DNA of 64,000 bases from an uncultured Oscillospiraceae bacterium. GTDB lineage: Bacteria; Bacillota_A; Clostridia; Oscillospirales; Oscillospiraceae. Position 1 is the first letter of the stretch, and every line of letters begins with the position of its first letter. The notes under the pieces were generated by a model that was not told the DNA's origin, made no database searches, and saw nothing but the letters and a program-made list of their open reading frames with translations. Below are positions 41,552 to 50,809 of this stretch, piece by piece. The stretch covers positions 61,636 to 125,635 of the forward strand of contig CAAEOU010000174.1 in NCBI GenBank assembly GCA_900757695.1, given 5' to 3'. A program made the position numbers and the translations under genes.

Positions 41552-42064
41552 TCACAAAAAGAACGTCACCTGGTATGAATCTTCAATCAAACTATAGTCC
41601 AGGCCATACTTCTTACACATTGCAAGGTTATGTTGATTTTCTTCCTGGAGCCGTGCCTTGGTACACCAGGAATCATCCCCTCGATGCTCTATTACATTGG
41701 CAAATGCCTTAATTTCATCAAAATGGTGGTCGATATATCTCTCCGTCATCACCAGACAGCAATAGCGGATCTCTTTCAAATACACTGTGTCAAAGCCGCG
41801 TTTCCAGTCAAATGGAATATAGCCGCCTTCCACCACCAAATTCTGTCGGTTTTCGATGGCAGTTTTGATCATCTCCCGCACAATGGGCCATAGATACTCC
41901 GTTAATTCCGCGTCATCCTCCGGGGATAAGTTGGTCTGTCCGCTTCGAATCAGTCCCATTTTCAGCAGGTCTATCGACAGATAGGGATATCCCTTCTGCT
42001 CCAACAAGCTCTGGGCCAATGCGGTTTTCCCAGTGTGGGAAGCTCCCGCAATTAAAACAACCAT
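41552..42064 (-). CDS. P-loop kinase-like ATP-binding protein
   Basis: A 170-residue protein with Walker A GASHTGKT (about 7-14) after MVVLIA, then YPYLSIDLLKMGLI and NLVVEGGYIPFDW typical of small kinases (shikimate/2-phosphoglycerate or zeta-toxin-like). The lid region RYIDHHFDEIKAF and tail are unique. Substrate unknown. ATG 42064 has TTAGGAGAG. It is divergent from recJ. Confidence 0.7.
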   Translation of the reverse strand: MVVLIAGASHTGKTALAQSLLEQKGYPYLSIDLLKMGLIRSGQTNLSPEDDAELTEYLWPIVREMIKTAIENRQNLVVEGGYIPFDWKRGFDTVYLKEIRYCCLVMTERYIDHHFDEIKAFANVIEHRGDDSWCTKARLQEENQHNLAMCKKYGLDYSLIEDSYQVTFFL

Positions 42065-42184
42065 GGTTTTCTCTCCTAACCTCATCATCTTAGGATAAAA
42101 TAATAATGTATTGTATCACAAATTTTATGTTCCTGACCAGACCTTCTGCACAGTTTGAGAGAAACATTGCTACTCTGCCAGGAT

Positions 42185-42214
42185 TTGACCTTCTTTCCCA
42201 TTGTATGGTATAAT
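42185..42214 (+). promoter_or_regulatory. Promoter of recJ
   Basis: TTGACC, 18-nt spacer with TGG just before the -10, perfect TATAAT; 44 bases upstream of the start. Confidence 0.7.
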
Positions 42215-42257
42215 TTGCCCCGTCAAAATAACATAGGTATAAAATGAGGGAACGAAT

Positions 42258-43922
42258 ATGCAACAATGGAAAAAACGGGGAACCTATCATTCTGTCTTGG
42301 AAGCCATTCAGGAGATGTCCGGCCTGACAGAAGAGGAACTGCTCTCTCCTTCCCACATAGAACCCAATAGAATTCAGAACATCCCAGAGGCAGCAGAATG
42401 TATCCGGGCCTGTGCGATAACGCAGGGCATGCCTGTTGTCATTGTGGGAGATTACGACGCCGATGGAATCACCTCCACCGCCATTCTGGTCAAGCTGCTC
42501 GGCCATTTTGGCGTGCGTACAAAGACCATCATTCCAAAACGCTTTACCGATGGGTACGGTATCTCGGAGTCTCTGATTCAAGGCATAACAAATTCTCTCA
42601 TTATCACCATTGACAACGGTGTATCCGCCATAGAGCCCATCCGCGCCGCCAAAGCGGCCGGAAACACTGTGATTGTCCTGGACCACCACCTCCCACAGGA
42701 TACGCTGCCGGAAGCAGATCTCATTGTAGACCCCCATATCTTCCCAGAAAAAAATGGGTACGAACATTACTGCGGCGCGGGACTGGCCTATAAACTGGCC
42801 GAATTCCTATGCGCCTCGGAGTCTTCCCAGCAGAAGAAGGGTCTATTTTTCGACCTGCTGGTTTTGGCCTGCATTGGTACCTTGGCCGACGTGGTGCCAT
42901 TGACAGGGGACAACCGGTATCTCGTGATCGCAGGGCTTCGGGTCATCAACCATAAAACTTGGTTCTATCAGCTCTCCAGCGGCATCCAGGCCATTCTCAA
43001 CCTGGCGGACCGCCCCTATGATGAGGATACCATTAAATTTCAAATTGCTCCAATCCTGAACGCGGCAGGCCGTTTATACAATGCCGGAAGTTCCTCCGTT
43101 CTAAAAGCCCTTCTCTCAGAAGATGATACCCAGTCTCTCGTCTTTGCCTCTAAAATGAAGCAGATCAATGAAGAGAGGAAACGCCTGGTCACTCACTGGC
43201 TCACCATTGCCGCCGCAGCCGCAGAAGAACAAAGCCAAGCGCCCCTTCTTACCGTTTGCTGTCCTGGCATGCCGGAGGGAATTCTGGGTATCCTTGCCGG
43301 CAAACTGGCGGAATCCTTTCATCGTCCGGCGTTTCTCTTCTCCAGTGTGATGGGAAACCCTGAACTGCTCAAGGGCTCCGGACGAACTTACCTTGATTTT
43401 GACCTCTCCCCGCTCCTCCCTCTCATTTCTCCCTATGTGGAAACAGCCGGCGGACACGCCGGCGCCGCAGGCATCACCGTTTCCCAGGCACATTATCCCC
43501 AAATGGTACGCGCCATGGTCCAGTACATGGAAGATAACCCTTTGCCCGAACAGGAAGACGTGCTGTACTATGACCTGGATCTTTCCGAGGATGAACTTCC
43601 CGCCGCACTGGAAACCCTCAAATCCCATGCCCCCTACGGGCAGGGGGTTGAAAAGCCAGTATTTGCGCTGCGAAACTACTGCCTGGTCTCCAAAGGTACC
43701 CAAACCCATCGCCAGATGGGAAAACAGCAGGAACACATTAAGCTGTTTGGCCGGTTTGCGGACGCCGTAGGATTCCAGCTCGCGGAGGCCTACCAGTCCT
43801 TAGGCTGCCCCAGCACCGTGGACCTATTGGGGTCGATCGGCGAAAATACATTCCGCGGCGTCACCTCCCTGCAATTCCAGTTTCACGCGATTCAGGCCTC
43901 TCAGGAACCCCTCCTCCCTTGA
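42258..43922 (+). CDS. recJ: Single-strand DNA exonuclease RecJ
   Basis: A 554-residue DHH-family 5'-3' exonuclease of recombination and repair. The metal motifs are GDYDADG (64-70), VIVLDHHLP (about 139-147) and an internal ADVVPL. The DHHA1 module has the GGHAGAAG motif near residue 398. The C-terminal OB-like region (VFALRNYCLVSKGTQTHRQM) completes the family. Length is on the short side but full. Its neighbours are not repair genes. Confidence 0.93.
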   Translation: MQQWKKRGTYHSVLEAIQEMSGLTEEELLSPSHIEPNRIQNIPEAAECIRACAITQGMPVVIVGDYDADGITSTAILVKLLGHFGVRTKTIIPKRFTDGYGISESLIQGITNSLIITIDNGVSAIEPIRAAKAAGNTVIVLDHHLPQDTLPEADLIVDPHIFPEKNGYEHYCGAGLAYKLAEFLCASESSQQKKGLFFDLLVLACIGTLADVVPLTGDNRYLVIAGLRVINHKTWFYQLSSGIQAILNLADRPYDEDTIKFQIAPILNAAGRLYNAGSSSVLKALLSEDDTQSLVFASKMKQINEERKRLVTHWLTIAAAAAEEQSQAPLLTVCCPGMPEGILGILAGKLAESFHRPAFLFSSVMGNPELLKGSGRTYLDFDLSPLLPLISPYVETAGGHAGAAGITVSQAHYPQMVRAMVQYMEDNPLPEQEDVLYYDLDLSEDELPAALETLKSHAPYGQGVEKPVFALRNYCLVSKGTQTHRQMGKQQEHIKLFGRFADAVGFQLAEAYQSLGCPSTVDLLGSIGENTFRGVTSLQFQFHAIQASQEPLLP

Positions 43923-44076
43923 CACCGTCTTGCCCGTCACCGGTCCCTTCCCGCTTCCTCTGACGCGTTCCTCCTCATGCAGCTTAGAATGAATAATCCT
44001 CTCCAACGCTGGCAAAATATCCATGTACCTGATCCCCAGCGGCGGGGGGTACAACTACAATGGAAGAGGTGATCCC

Positions 44077-44250
44077 ATGACATCCAAAGAACTACTGTAT
44101 TTAGAAGATGCACTGGGCCATGAGAAGTATTTTCAGAGCAAGTGCAAAGAGACCGCCAGCCAGCTCCAGGACATTGAGCTGAAAACCTGCATCGAGCAAA
44201 TGGCGCAGAAGCACCAACAAATTTTTCAGCGTTTCTATGGCTTACTGTAA
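44077..44250 (+). CDS. Small spore-coat-like protein
   Basis: A 57-residue protein, MTSKELLYLEDALGHEKYFQ followed by a helical end, matching the first half of CotF-like coat proteins seen in tandem in Clostridia. GAGGTG precedes ATG 44077. It forms an operon with the next gene 14 bases downstream. Expression during sporulation is inferred. Confidence 0.65.
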   Translation: MTSKELLYLEDALGHEKYFQSKCKETASQLQDIELKTCIEQMAQKHQQIFQRFYGLL

Positions 44251-44264
44251 GGGAGGGCACAAGC

Positions 44265-44519
44265 ATGGGTGATAAAAACTTAATGGAAAATATCCTTCTG
44301 CTGGAAAAGGGCGTTTGTGATCTCTTCCTCCATGGCACCATTGAATCCTCCACCAGCAGCGTCCACCAGGCCTTCAGCACTGCGCTGCATGATTCCCTTG
44401 GAATGCAGGACACCATCTATGACATGATGGCAGAGAAAGGCTGGTACCCGGCAGAACAGGCGGAACAGAAAAAAATTGATTCTGTGAGACAAAAATTCAG
44501 CAGCCAGCAGGCCAACTGA
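44265..44519 (+). CDS. CotF-like spore coat protein
   Basis: An 84-residue helical protein: MGDKNLMENILLLEKGVCDL, SSVHQAFSTALHDSLGMQDT, then IYDMMAEKGWYP, the signature of the coat protein F family. Together with its upstream partner it supports a spore-forming host. AAGGGAGG upstream; terminator after. Confidence 0.8.
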   Translation: MGDKNLMENILLLEKGVCDLFLHGTIESSTSSVHQAFSTALHDSLGMQDTIYDMMAEKGWYPAEQAEQKKIDSVRQKFSSQQAN

Positions 44520-44534
44520 GTCCCTGTTCCTTCC

Positions 44535-44570
44535 ATCGCAGACCGTTTCAAAACGGTCTGCGATTTCTTC
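44535..44570 (+). terminator. Terminator after the spore-coat genes
   Basis: ATCGCAGACCGTTT and its exact complement around CA, followed by a T-rich stretch. Confidence 0.75.
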
Positions 44571-44603
44571 ATTTTCTCCAGTTCTCTCTTCCCTGGTTCT
44601 CTC

Positions 44604-44632
44604 TTGAGAATCTCCTGAAAATTTTATATAAT
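44604..44632 (+). promoter_or_regulatory. Promoter of the LytTR two-component operon
   Basis: TTGAGA, 17-nt spacer, perfect TATAAT, 24 bases before the response-regulator start. Confidence 0.7.
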
Positions 44633-44656
44633 AGGGCGAACCTCGAATGAAAGAAG

Positions 44657-45376
44657 ATGATCTGCTTGCTTCATGTAGCAATTTGTGACGACGAGGAAAC
44701 CTTTGTCCAGCACCTGAATGCCCTGCTCACCCGTTACGCACAGGAAACCGGGATTGCCCTTAAAATCAGCACCTATCGGGACGGCGCCGATCTGGTCGAT
44801 CCCTATGATGCCTCCTTGGACCTCATTTTCCTGGATATTCAAATGTGCGCTATGGATGGTCTGCGGGCTGCCGAGCAGATTCGAAAGCTGGATAGCAAGG
44901 TGGCAATCATTTTTCTCACCACACTGACCCAATACGGTCTGGAGGGCTACCAATACCAGGCAACCAACTACATCATAAAGCCGCTTCAATACATCCGTCT
45001 CAAGGCCGAGATGGATAAATTCCTGGCCCGTCGGCAAACAGAACCAGACCCGTTTCTGCTCATCGTCAATGACACAGGGAAATATAAGGTATTTCTGCGG
45101 GACCTGCGCTACATCGAGACCTTTAACCGGAACTTGCTCTGCCATACAGAACAGGAAAATATCCTATCTTACAAAAGTATGAAAGAGATGGAGAGCACCT
45201 TGCAGGGACAGGGGTTTGCCCGGTGTCATACCAGTTACCTGGTGAATCTCTTTTTCGTAAAAGGGGTCAAAAAGCTGGAGATCACACTGGTCACAGGAGA
45301 AACCATCCCCATCAGCCAGCCCAAACGAAAGGAATTTATGGAGCGCCTGACGGAATACTGGGGGGATTTGCTGTGA
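44657..45376 (+). CDS. LytTR-family response regulator
   Basis: A 239-residue AgrA-like regulator. The receiver domain (about 4-125) has the acidic pair ICDDEE, the phosphorylated Asp in LDLIFLDIQM (about D60) and the lysine in YIIKPLQ. The C-terminal LytTR DNA-binding domain (about 135-235) includes LLCHTEQENILSYKSMKEME and FARCHTSYLVNL. Its stop overlaps the GTG of the histidine kinase gene. Confidence 0.93.
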   Translation: MICLLHVAICDDEETFVQHLNALLTRYAQETGIALKISTYRDGADLVDPYDASLDLIFLDIQMCAMDGLRAAEQIRKLDSKVAIIFLTTLTQYGLEGYQYQATNYIIKPLQYIRLKAEMDKFLARRQTEPDPFLLIVNDTGKYKVFLRDLRYIETFNRNLLCHTEQENILSYKSMKEMESTLQGQGFARCHTSYLVNLFFVKGVKKLEITLVTGETIPISQPKRKEFMERLTEYWGDLL

Positions 45377-46668
45377 TTCTATGTCTGGAAGTGCTTTCCA
45401 CCATTTTATCTCTTCTGTACACCTTTCTTTTCTTCTGGATGCTGCATACCTTTCTGCCTGTCCGGAAGCATTGGGGCCTGCGGATTCCTGCCTTTCTCTG
45501 TTTCTGCTATATTGCAGATGTGATTATCTACTCCAACGACCTATCCAATCTATTGGGTGTCTTGGTTGGATTTCTTCTCTATGTCATGCTGTTTCATCAG
45601 GGCCGCTGGATGGCAAAAGCCGCTGCCGTACTGGTTTTCTACCCTGCACTGATCGCCATAAACTATTTGATGCTTGATACCAGCAGCCGCTTATTTTTCT
45701 CCTTTACCGGCGCATCCGGCGACTCCAGTCTGATCCCCTGGTCCCCTGAAGACTACCTGTGGAGCACTCTCTTCCACACCGCAGCTTTGTTCCTTCGCCT
45801 GCTGTTTTGGGCGTTGGCCTGGTTCTGTCTCCGGCGATATCTGGGGCAGATTTCCGCCAGTTTGACGTCCTCCATGTGGCTGATTGTAGATACCCTGATG
45901 CTGGCTCCATTTGTGGCTATCTTTACCATCCTTTGCTTTTTGCCGGAAAACATTGCTATCGTCTACCCCATCTGTTTTGCCTCCATCTTTTCCAGCTTTG
46001 GCTGCATCTATCTGGCCGCCTATATCTGTACCTCGGTCCAAACCACCTACCGGGCCCAGGCCCTGGAGAAACAGAAAACCTACTACAAGGACCGCCTTCA
46101 AGATGAGGAACGAGTCCGTCAGATCTACCATGACATGAAAAACCATCTTTTGGTTTTGCAGTCCCAATCCGAAAACAGTCCTGTTCTTCACCAAGCCGCT
46201 CAGACCCTCCAGGACCAGCTCCAGGCGTATGAGAGTTATCAGCATACCGGGAATGAGTATCTGGATGCAATCATTCGGGACAAAGCCAGGCTGGCCCGGG
46301 AAAAGTCCATTGACTTTACCTCGGTCATCCATTTTGAAGCCGGTCACTTCTTGGACCCTTTGGATATCAGCACGCTTTTCGGAAATGCCCTGGACAACGC
46401 CATCGAAGCCTGTATGCAACTTCCAGACGCACAGCGCCTGGTGACTGTGAAAACCTCCCGGGTTCGAGACATGCTTCTGGTTTTGGTGGAAAACACCATG
46501 TCTTCTTCCCTTGTCTGGAACGGTCGGACCACCAAGGAAGACCCCTTCCTCCACGGCTTCGGCTTGGCAAACATCCAACGTACCGTGGAAAAATACGGCG
46601 GGCATTGTCTCACCCATGGAAAGGACGGAATCTTTACCTTAAAAATTCTCCTGCCGATTCCCTCATAA
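45373..46668 (+). CDS. AgrC-like sensor histidine kinase
   Basis: A 431-residue kinase with six predicted transmembrane segments in the first 215 residues, a His box IYHDMKNHLLVL (about H253) and a GHKL ATPase end with NALDNAIEAC and GFGLANIQRTVEKYGG. This is the HPK10-like type that senses peptides or membrane signals. GTG 45373 overlaps the regulator stop (GTGA); longer starts lie inside the regulator gene. Confidence 0.9.
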   Translation: MILCLEVLSTILSLLYTFLFFWMLHTFLPVRKHWGLRIPAFLCFCYIADVIIYSNDLSNLLGVLVGFLLYVMLFHQGRWMAKAAAVLVFYPALIAINYLMLDTSSRLFFSFTGASGDSSLIPWSPEDYLWSTLFHTAALFLRLLFWALAWFCLRRYLGQISASLTSSMWLIVDTLMLAPFVAIFTILCFLPENIAIVYPICFASIFSSFGCIYLAAYICTSVQTTYRAQALEKQKTYYKDRLQDEERVRQIYHDMKNHLLVLQSQSENSPVLHQAAQTLQDQLQAYESYQHTGNEYLDAIIRDKARLAREKSIDFTSVIHFEAGHFLDPLDISTLFGNALDNAIEACMQLPDAQRLVTVKTSRVRDMLLVLVENTMSSSLVWNGRTTKEDPFLHGFGLANIQRTVEKYGGHCLTHGKDGIFTLKILLPIPS

Positions 46669-46673
46669 CATTT

Positions 46674-46720
46674 TGCAGCGCCGCCCCTTCCTTTGGGGCG
46701 GCGCTGCATTCATGTTTTTT
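46674..46720 (+). terminator. Terminator between the kinase and the ABC exporter
   Basis: A perfect 14-bp GC-rich stem starting TGCAGCGCCGCCCC with a 7-base loop, then TTCATGTTTTTT. Confidence 0.7.
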
Positions 46721-46758
46721 AGATTTTACCTTCTCCGTGTTAATTTACGCATTTTCTC

Positions 46759-46786
46759 TTGTGGTTTTTGCGGCAGATGGTATTCT
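46759..46786 (+). promoter_or_regulatory. Promoter of the MacB/FtsX-type ABC operon
   Basis: TTGTGG, 16-nt spacer ending TGG (extended -10), TATTCT; 39 bases before the ATPase start. Control by the adjacent LytTR regulator is plausible, but no LytTR site is recognised. Confidence 0.5.
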
Positions 46787-46824
46787 GTACCTACCGTTGA
46801 AACCAAAGAAACGAGGGAGAAACC

Positions 46825-47490
46825 ATGGAAATCTTAACCGCATCGCATCTAACCAAACAGTATGGCCAAGGGCCGAATCTGGTCAAGGCATTGGATGATG
46901 TCTCCATCTCCATTCACCAAGGTGAATTTGTCGCTATCATCGGTACTTCCGGCAGCGGAAAATCCACACTGCTGAATATGCTGGGCGGATTGGACCGTCC
47001 CACCAGCGGCAGTGTCAAGGTGGACCGCTTCGAACTGGGAAAGCTAAAGGATGAAGACCTCACCGTCTTCCGCCGGCAGAGAATTGGTTTTATTTTTCAG
47101 AATTATAATCTGGTCCCGATTCTCAGTGCCTATGAAAACATTGTTCTGCCCATGCAGTTGGACCGGAAACGTCCCGACGAAAGGTTCCTGGAAAAAGTCG
47201 TCACCCTGCTTGGCTTGGAGAAAAAACTGAACAGCATGCCCAACCAGTTGTCCGGGGGGCAGCAGCAGCGGGTGGCCATCGCCCGGGCCCTGGCTTCCAA
47301 ACCGGCCATTGTCTTGGCCGACGAGCCCACCGGCAACCTGGATTCCAAAACCAGCCAGGAGGTCATCGCCCTTCTGAAGCGGACCAGCCAAGAGTTCCAC
47401 CAAACCATTGTCATGATTACCCACAACCCGGACATTGCCGCCCAGGCCGACCGAGTCATCCGCATTGAGGATGGCAGAATTCACCCCTAA
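46825..47490 (+). CDS. ABC transporter ATPase (MacB/LolD type)
   Basis: A 221-residue ATPase: Walker A GTSGSGKSTLL (about 39-49), Q-loop FIFQNYNLVPIL, signature LSGGQQQRVAIARAL, Walker B IVLADEPTGNLD. These belong to the MacB/LolD/BceA group, which powers FtsX-type permeases. It lies 13 bases before the permease, downstream of the LytTR system. Confidence 0.95.
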   Translation: MEILTASHLTKQYGQGPNLVKALDDVSISIHQGEFVAIIGTSGSGKSTLLNMLGGLDRPTSGSVKVDRFELGKLKDEDLTVFRRQRIGFIFQNYNLVPILSAYENIVLPMQLDRKRPDERFLEKVVTLLGLEKKLNSMPNQLSGGQQQRVAIARALASKPAIVLADEPTGNLDSKTSQEVIALLKRTSQEFHQTIVMITHNPDIAAQADRVIRIEDGRIHP

Positions 47491-47503
47491 GGAGGCCAGC
47501 ACA

Positions 47504-50047
47504 ATGAAACGAAAGACCTCTATCTTAGGAACGCTCACCGCCCGCACCTTTCGGCGCAGCAAAAGCCGCAATCTGGTGGCCATTCTCGCCATCCTGCTGA
47601 CCACCATGATGTTCACCACATTGTTCACCCTATCCCAGAGCATGGGCCAAAACATGACGGAGATGTATCTTCGGCAGGCAGGTACCACAGCACACACCAG
47701 CACCAAGTCCATTCTTGATGCGGAAATTGAAAAAATTGTCTCTCACCCAGACGTGGTGTCCTGGGGCAAATCCATTCTGGTGGGCACCGTGGAAAATCAG
47801 GCTCTGGCCGGTCGTCAGGTGGAGATTCGCTTCGCCAGCGATTCCTACGCGGAATCCTGCTTTGCCTCTCCCACAACAGGCCGGCTGCCACAGCGGGCCG
47901 ACGAAATTGCCCTGGACACCCAAGTCCTGCACCGGCTGGGGATCTCCCCTGCCCTGGGGCAGACAGTCACCCTCTCTTGGCGCCCCGATCTCTCCAGCAG
48001 TGCATCAATTTCCAACACATTTACCCTCTGCGGTTTCTGGGAGGGCAACGAATCCGTCTACGCCAGCATGGCCTGGGTCAGCGAGGACTTCGCTTTATCC
48101 GCCTGCGGCGGGGCCGAGGGGCCGGCAGAGGGGCAAATCCTCGGCACCCGAAACCTGTGCCTGACCTTTGCCGATGCCGATGGAATCGAGGAAAAAACCG
48201 CACAAATTCTGGCAGACTGCGGCCTGACCGGCAAGGTGAAATTTACCACCAACCTGGCATACAGCGCGGAGACCCAGCAAATGATTTTCGCGGAAAATAT
48301 CCCCATGTATGTGGGCATGGTACTGGTATTTCTGGCTGGATATTTGATCATCTTTAACGTGTTTCAAATCTCTGTGGCTTCGGAAATCGCCTTCTATGGT
48401 CAGCTGAAAACCCTGGGCGCCACCAAAAGGCAGATCCGACGCATCATTTTCGGGCAGGGAAACCGGCTCTCCCTCATCGGGATTCCCCTTGGACTCGTTC
48501 TGGGGTATCTGTTGGGGCATCAGCTGGTCCCAATTCTGATCGCCACCCAGGATTTTACCCCCACAGTATCCGTCCATCCCCTGATTTTCGTGGGGTCAGC
48601 TCTATTTGCCTACTTGACCGTTATCATCTCGTGCCTCCTTCCCGCCCGGCTGGCCGGAAAGGTCTCCCCAGTGGAAGCACTGCGGTACACAGATGCCGCC
48701 CCAGGCTCCAGAAAGAAGGAGAAAAAAGGGCGGCGGGGCGCCTCCTTGGCCGCCATGGCCTGGGCCAATCTGTGGCGTAACAAAAAACGGACCTTTCTTG
48801 TCCTCTGCTCCCTTACCCTTGGTTTGGTGCTCATGAGCTTTTTCTACGCCAAAAACGCCAGCTTCGATGTGGAGAAATATCTCCTGGACCTCTCCGTGGC
48901 AGACTTCCAGCTGGATGATGCCACAAACCAAAGTGCCGACGGGTATGACCCCAACAGCCAGACCATTCAGCAGAGTCTCCTGGATCAGCTCAACCGCTTG
49001 GGCACTGTGGAGGCCACTGGCCGGCTGTACGCCCAAGAAGTGTCCCTTCCCGTCAGCCAGAAGGCTGCGGAGAATCTTTCCACCTATTATACCCAAGACC
49101 GTTTGGACGAATTTGCCTCCTACGACCCCATGTTCCCCACCTGGAAAGCCAGCTTCGATCAAGCAGTCGCCGGTGCCACCCTCACCCACACCGTTTATGG
49201 CGCAGACGGGTTAATCCTGGAGGCCGCCGCCAGCGGAGATTATCTCCTGGACGGGACATATGATCCAGAGGCTTTTGCCACCGGAAACTATGTCCTTGCC
49301 ATCGGGCCCGCAGCAGAGGCCCAATCCGGCGGCCTGCCCACTTATGCGGTGGGAGAAGAGATTCAGATAGAAGGACGGACATTTACCGTCATGGCAATCC
49401 TCTCTCCCCTCCAGCCCATGGTGGCGGGAACCACCCCCGCATTTGACCTTCCTCTGGTGTTGCAGGCCGATGTATTTACCCAGCTCTTCCCGCAAAATCA
49501 TCTGCGGAAATTCTATTTTAACGTCGCCGATGAAAGTCTGGACGCAGTCTCTGCACTGCTCACTGATTATCAGCAAACCCAAGCCATTGGTATGAACATC
49601 ACCTCCCGGCAAACTATGATAGACCAATACGAAGCACAGACCCGCTCCTCCTCCGTCATGGGATACGCCATCAGCGTGGTGATTGCCCTGGTTGGCGTAC
49701 TCAACTTTGTCAACAGTATGGTCACCGCCATTGTTTCCCGGAAGCGGGAGTTCGCCATGATCCAAAGTGTGGGTATGACCAAACGGCAGCTGCGAACCAT
49801 GCTGACCTTGGAGGGACTCTCTTACGCCGGTATCACGCTGCTCCTCTCCTATCTGCTCAGCGCCGTCGTGGTCGGCGTCCTGGTCCGTGCGATGACCGCA
49901 GATGGATTCTATACCTTCCAATTCACACTCTTCCCCCTTCTTCTCTGCACTCCGATCCTTCTCGTTTTCGCCTGGCTCATTCCTGTTCTCTGTTTTCGAA
50001 ACCTGGAAAAGCAGAGCATCGTGGAACGCCTTCGGGCCATTGATTAA
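47504..50047 (+). CDS. FtsX-family ABC permease (MacB type)
   Basis: An 847-residue permease. The N-terminal helix (about 20-45) is followed by an extracytoplasmic domain (about 50-265), an FtsX unit of three helices (about 270-385), a second half starting near ASLAAMAWANLWRNKKRTFL (about 405), another external domain (about 440-700), and a final FtsX unit (about 710-830). The layout is that of bacitracin/lantibiotic-type or peptide exporters. ATG 47504 with AAGGAGG. Substrate not readable from sequence. Confidence 0.9.
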   Translation: MKRKTSILGTLTARTFRRSKSRNLVAILAILLTTMMFTTLFTLSQSMGQNMTEMYLRQAGTTAHTSTKSILDAEIEKIVSHPDVVSWGKSILVGTVENQALAGRQVEIRFASDSYAESCFASPTTGRLPQRADEIALDTQVLHRLGISPALGQTVTLSWRPDLSSSASISNTFTLCGFWEGNESVYASMAWVSEDFALSACGGAEGPAEGQILGTRNLCLTFADADGIEEKTAQILADCGLTGKVKFTTNLAYSAETQQMIFAENIPMYVGMVLVFLAGYLIIFNVFQISVASEIAFYGQLKTLGATKRQIRRIIFGQGNRLSLIGIPLGLVLGYLLGHQLVPILIATQDFTPTVSVHPLIFVGSALFAYLTVIISCLLPARLAGKVSPVEALRYTDAAPGSRKKEKKGRRGASLAAMAWANLWRNKKRTFLVLCSLTLGLVLMSFFYAKNASFDVEKYLLDLSVADFQLDDATNQSADGYDPNSQTIQQSLLDQLNRLGTVEATGRLYAQEVSLPVSQKAAENLSTYYTQDRLDEFASYDPMFPTWKASFDQAVAGATLTHTVYGADGLILEAAASGDYLLDGTYDPEAFATGNYVLAIGPAAEAQSGGLPTYAVGEEIQIEGRTFTVMAILSPLQPMVAGTTPAFDLPLVLQADVFTQLFPQNHLRKFYFNVADESLDAVSALLTDYQQTQAIGMNITSRQTMIDQYEAQTRSSSVMGYAISVVIALVGVLNFVNSMVTAIVSRKREFAMIQSVGMTKRQLRTMLTLEGLSYAGITLLLSYLLSAVVVGVLVRAMTADGFYTFQFTLFPLLLCTPILLVFAWLIPVLCFRNLEKQSIVERLRAID

Positions 50048-50062
50048 AATTCCTTGTTTCAC

Positions 50063-50096
50063 AGCGAGCAGGACAGCGTCTGCTGTCCTGCTCGCT
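50063..50096. terminator. Hairpin between convergent exporter operons
   Basis: AGCGAGCAGGACAGC and its exact complement around GTCT, between the FtsX permease and the convergent ABC-2 permease. T-richness is weak on either side, so it is a probable but not strong terminator. Confidence 0.5.
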
Positions 50097-50104
50097 TACT
50101 CTTT

Positions 50105-50809
50105 TCACCGGGCCGCGTCGGCAACGAACCCCGCTCCCAAGGCAGAGACCGTCACTTTTCCGGCGATCACAGAGGCCGGCAGCTGAAAGGGCGGGTCCAG
50201 GACCCCCAGGGAATCCGGATAAGAGGAAAAGAAAGTTCCTCCATAAAGGTCCATCCAAGATGGCACCGGCACAACTGCCAGAAGCAAAACCACAGCCACC
50301 AGCGCCATCAAGAGTCTATGATGCACACGTCCCAGCCAAAGCCCCGTGCCCATGACCAGCAAGAAAGGCGGAAACACAGTTATCACCAGGGGCAGCAGCA
50401 GCGTGTTCCAGTCTATCGCCCCAAAAATGATCCCATAAAATCCAACGGCGTACACCACAGGCACTGCTGTGACCACAAGAAATGCCACCGTGACCGCAGT
50501 ATACCGAATCCGGCAGTGGACCGCTTGGGAAAGCGGGGTTGCCGCAATCAAAACTTCCACCCGTTTTCCTGTGTCAGAGGTGAGAATAGAAAGAAAACAG
50601 AGCAGAGCTACCAGGAGCAATGGCATCATTTCGGCCAGATAAGCCCCAAAACTCCAAGGGGAAAAGGGCGCCGTATTCGCTATACCCAACAGGATTTCCC
50701 CTCGCATGGTCCAGTACCCATATAGCAGGGCCACCAAGAGCAAGCCAACGGTAAACCGATTTCCCAACAGACGGCGAAGCTCATAGTAGAAAATCTTAAC
50801 CATTTCCAT
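50105..50809 (-). CDS. ABC-2-type membrane permease subunit
   Basis: A 234-residue protein with six predicted transmembrane segments (for example PLLLVALLCFLSILTSDTGK and FLVVTAVPVVYAVGFYGI). The MVKIFYYELRRLLGNRFTVG start is typical of ABC-2 permeases. It overlaps the end of the M1-fusion gene by 14 bases and is the last gene of the RR-HK-ABC operon. Confidence 0.8.
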   Translation of the reverse strand: MEMVKIFYYELRRLLGNRFTVGLLLVALLYGYWTMRGEILLGIANTAPFSPWSFGAYLAEMMPLLLVALLCFLSILTSDTGKRVEVLIAATPLSQAVHCRIRYTAVTVAFLVVTAVPVVYAVGFYGIIFGAIDWNTLLLPLVITVFPPFLLVMGTGLWLGRVHHRLLMALVAVVLLLAVVPVPSWMDLYGGTFFSSYPDSLGVLDPPFQLPASVIAGKVTVSALGAGFVADAAR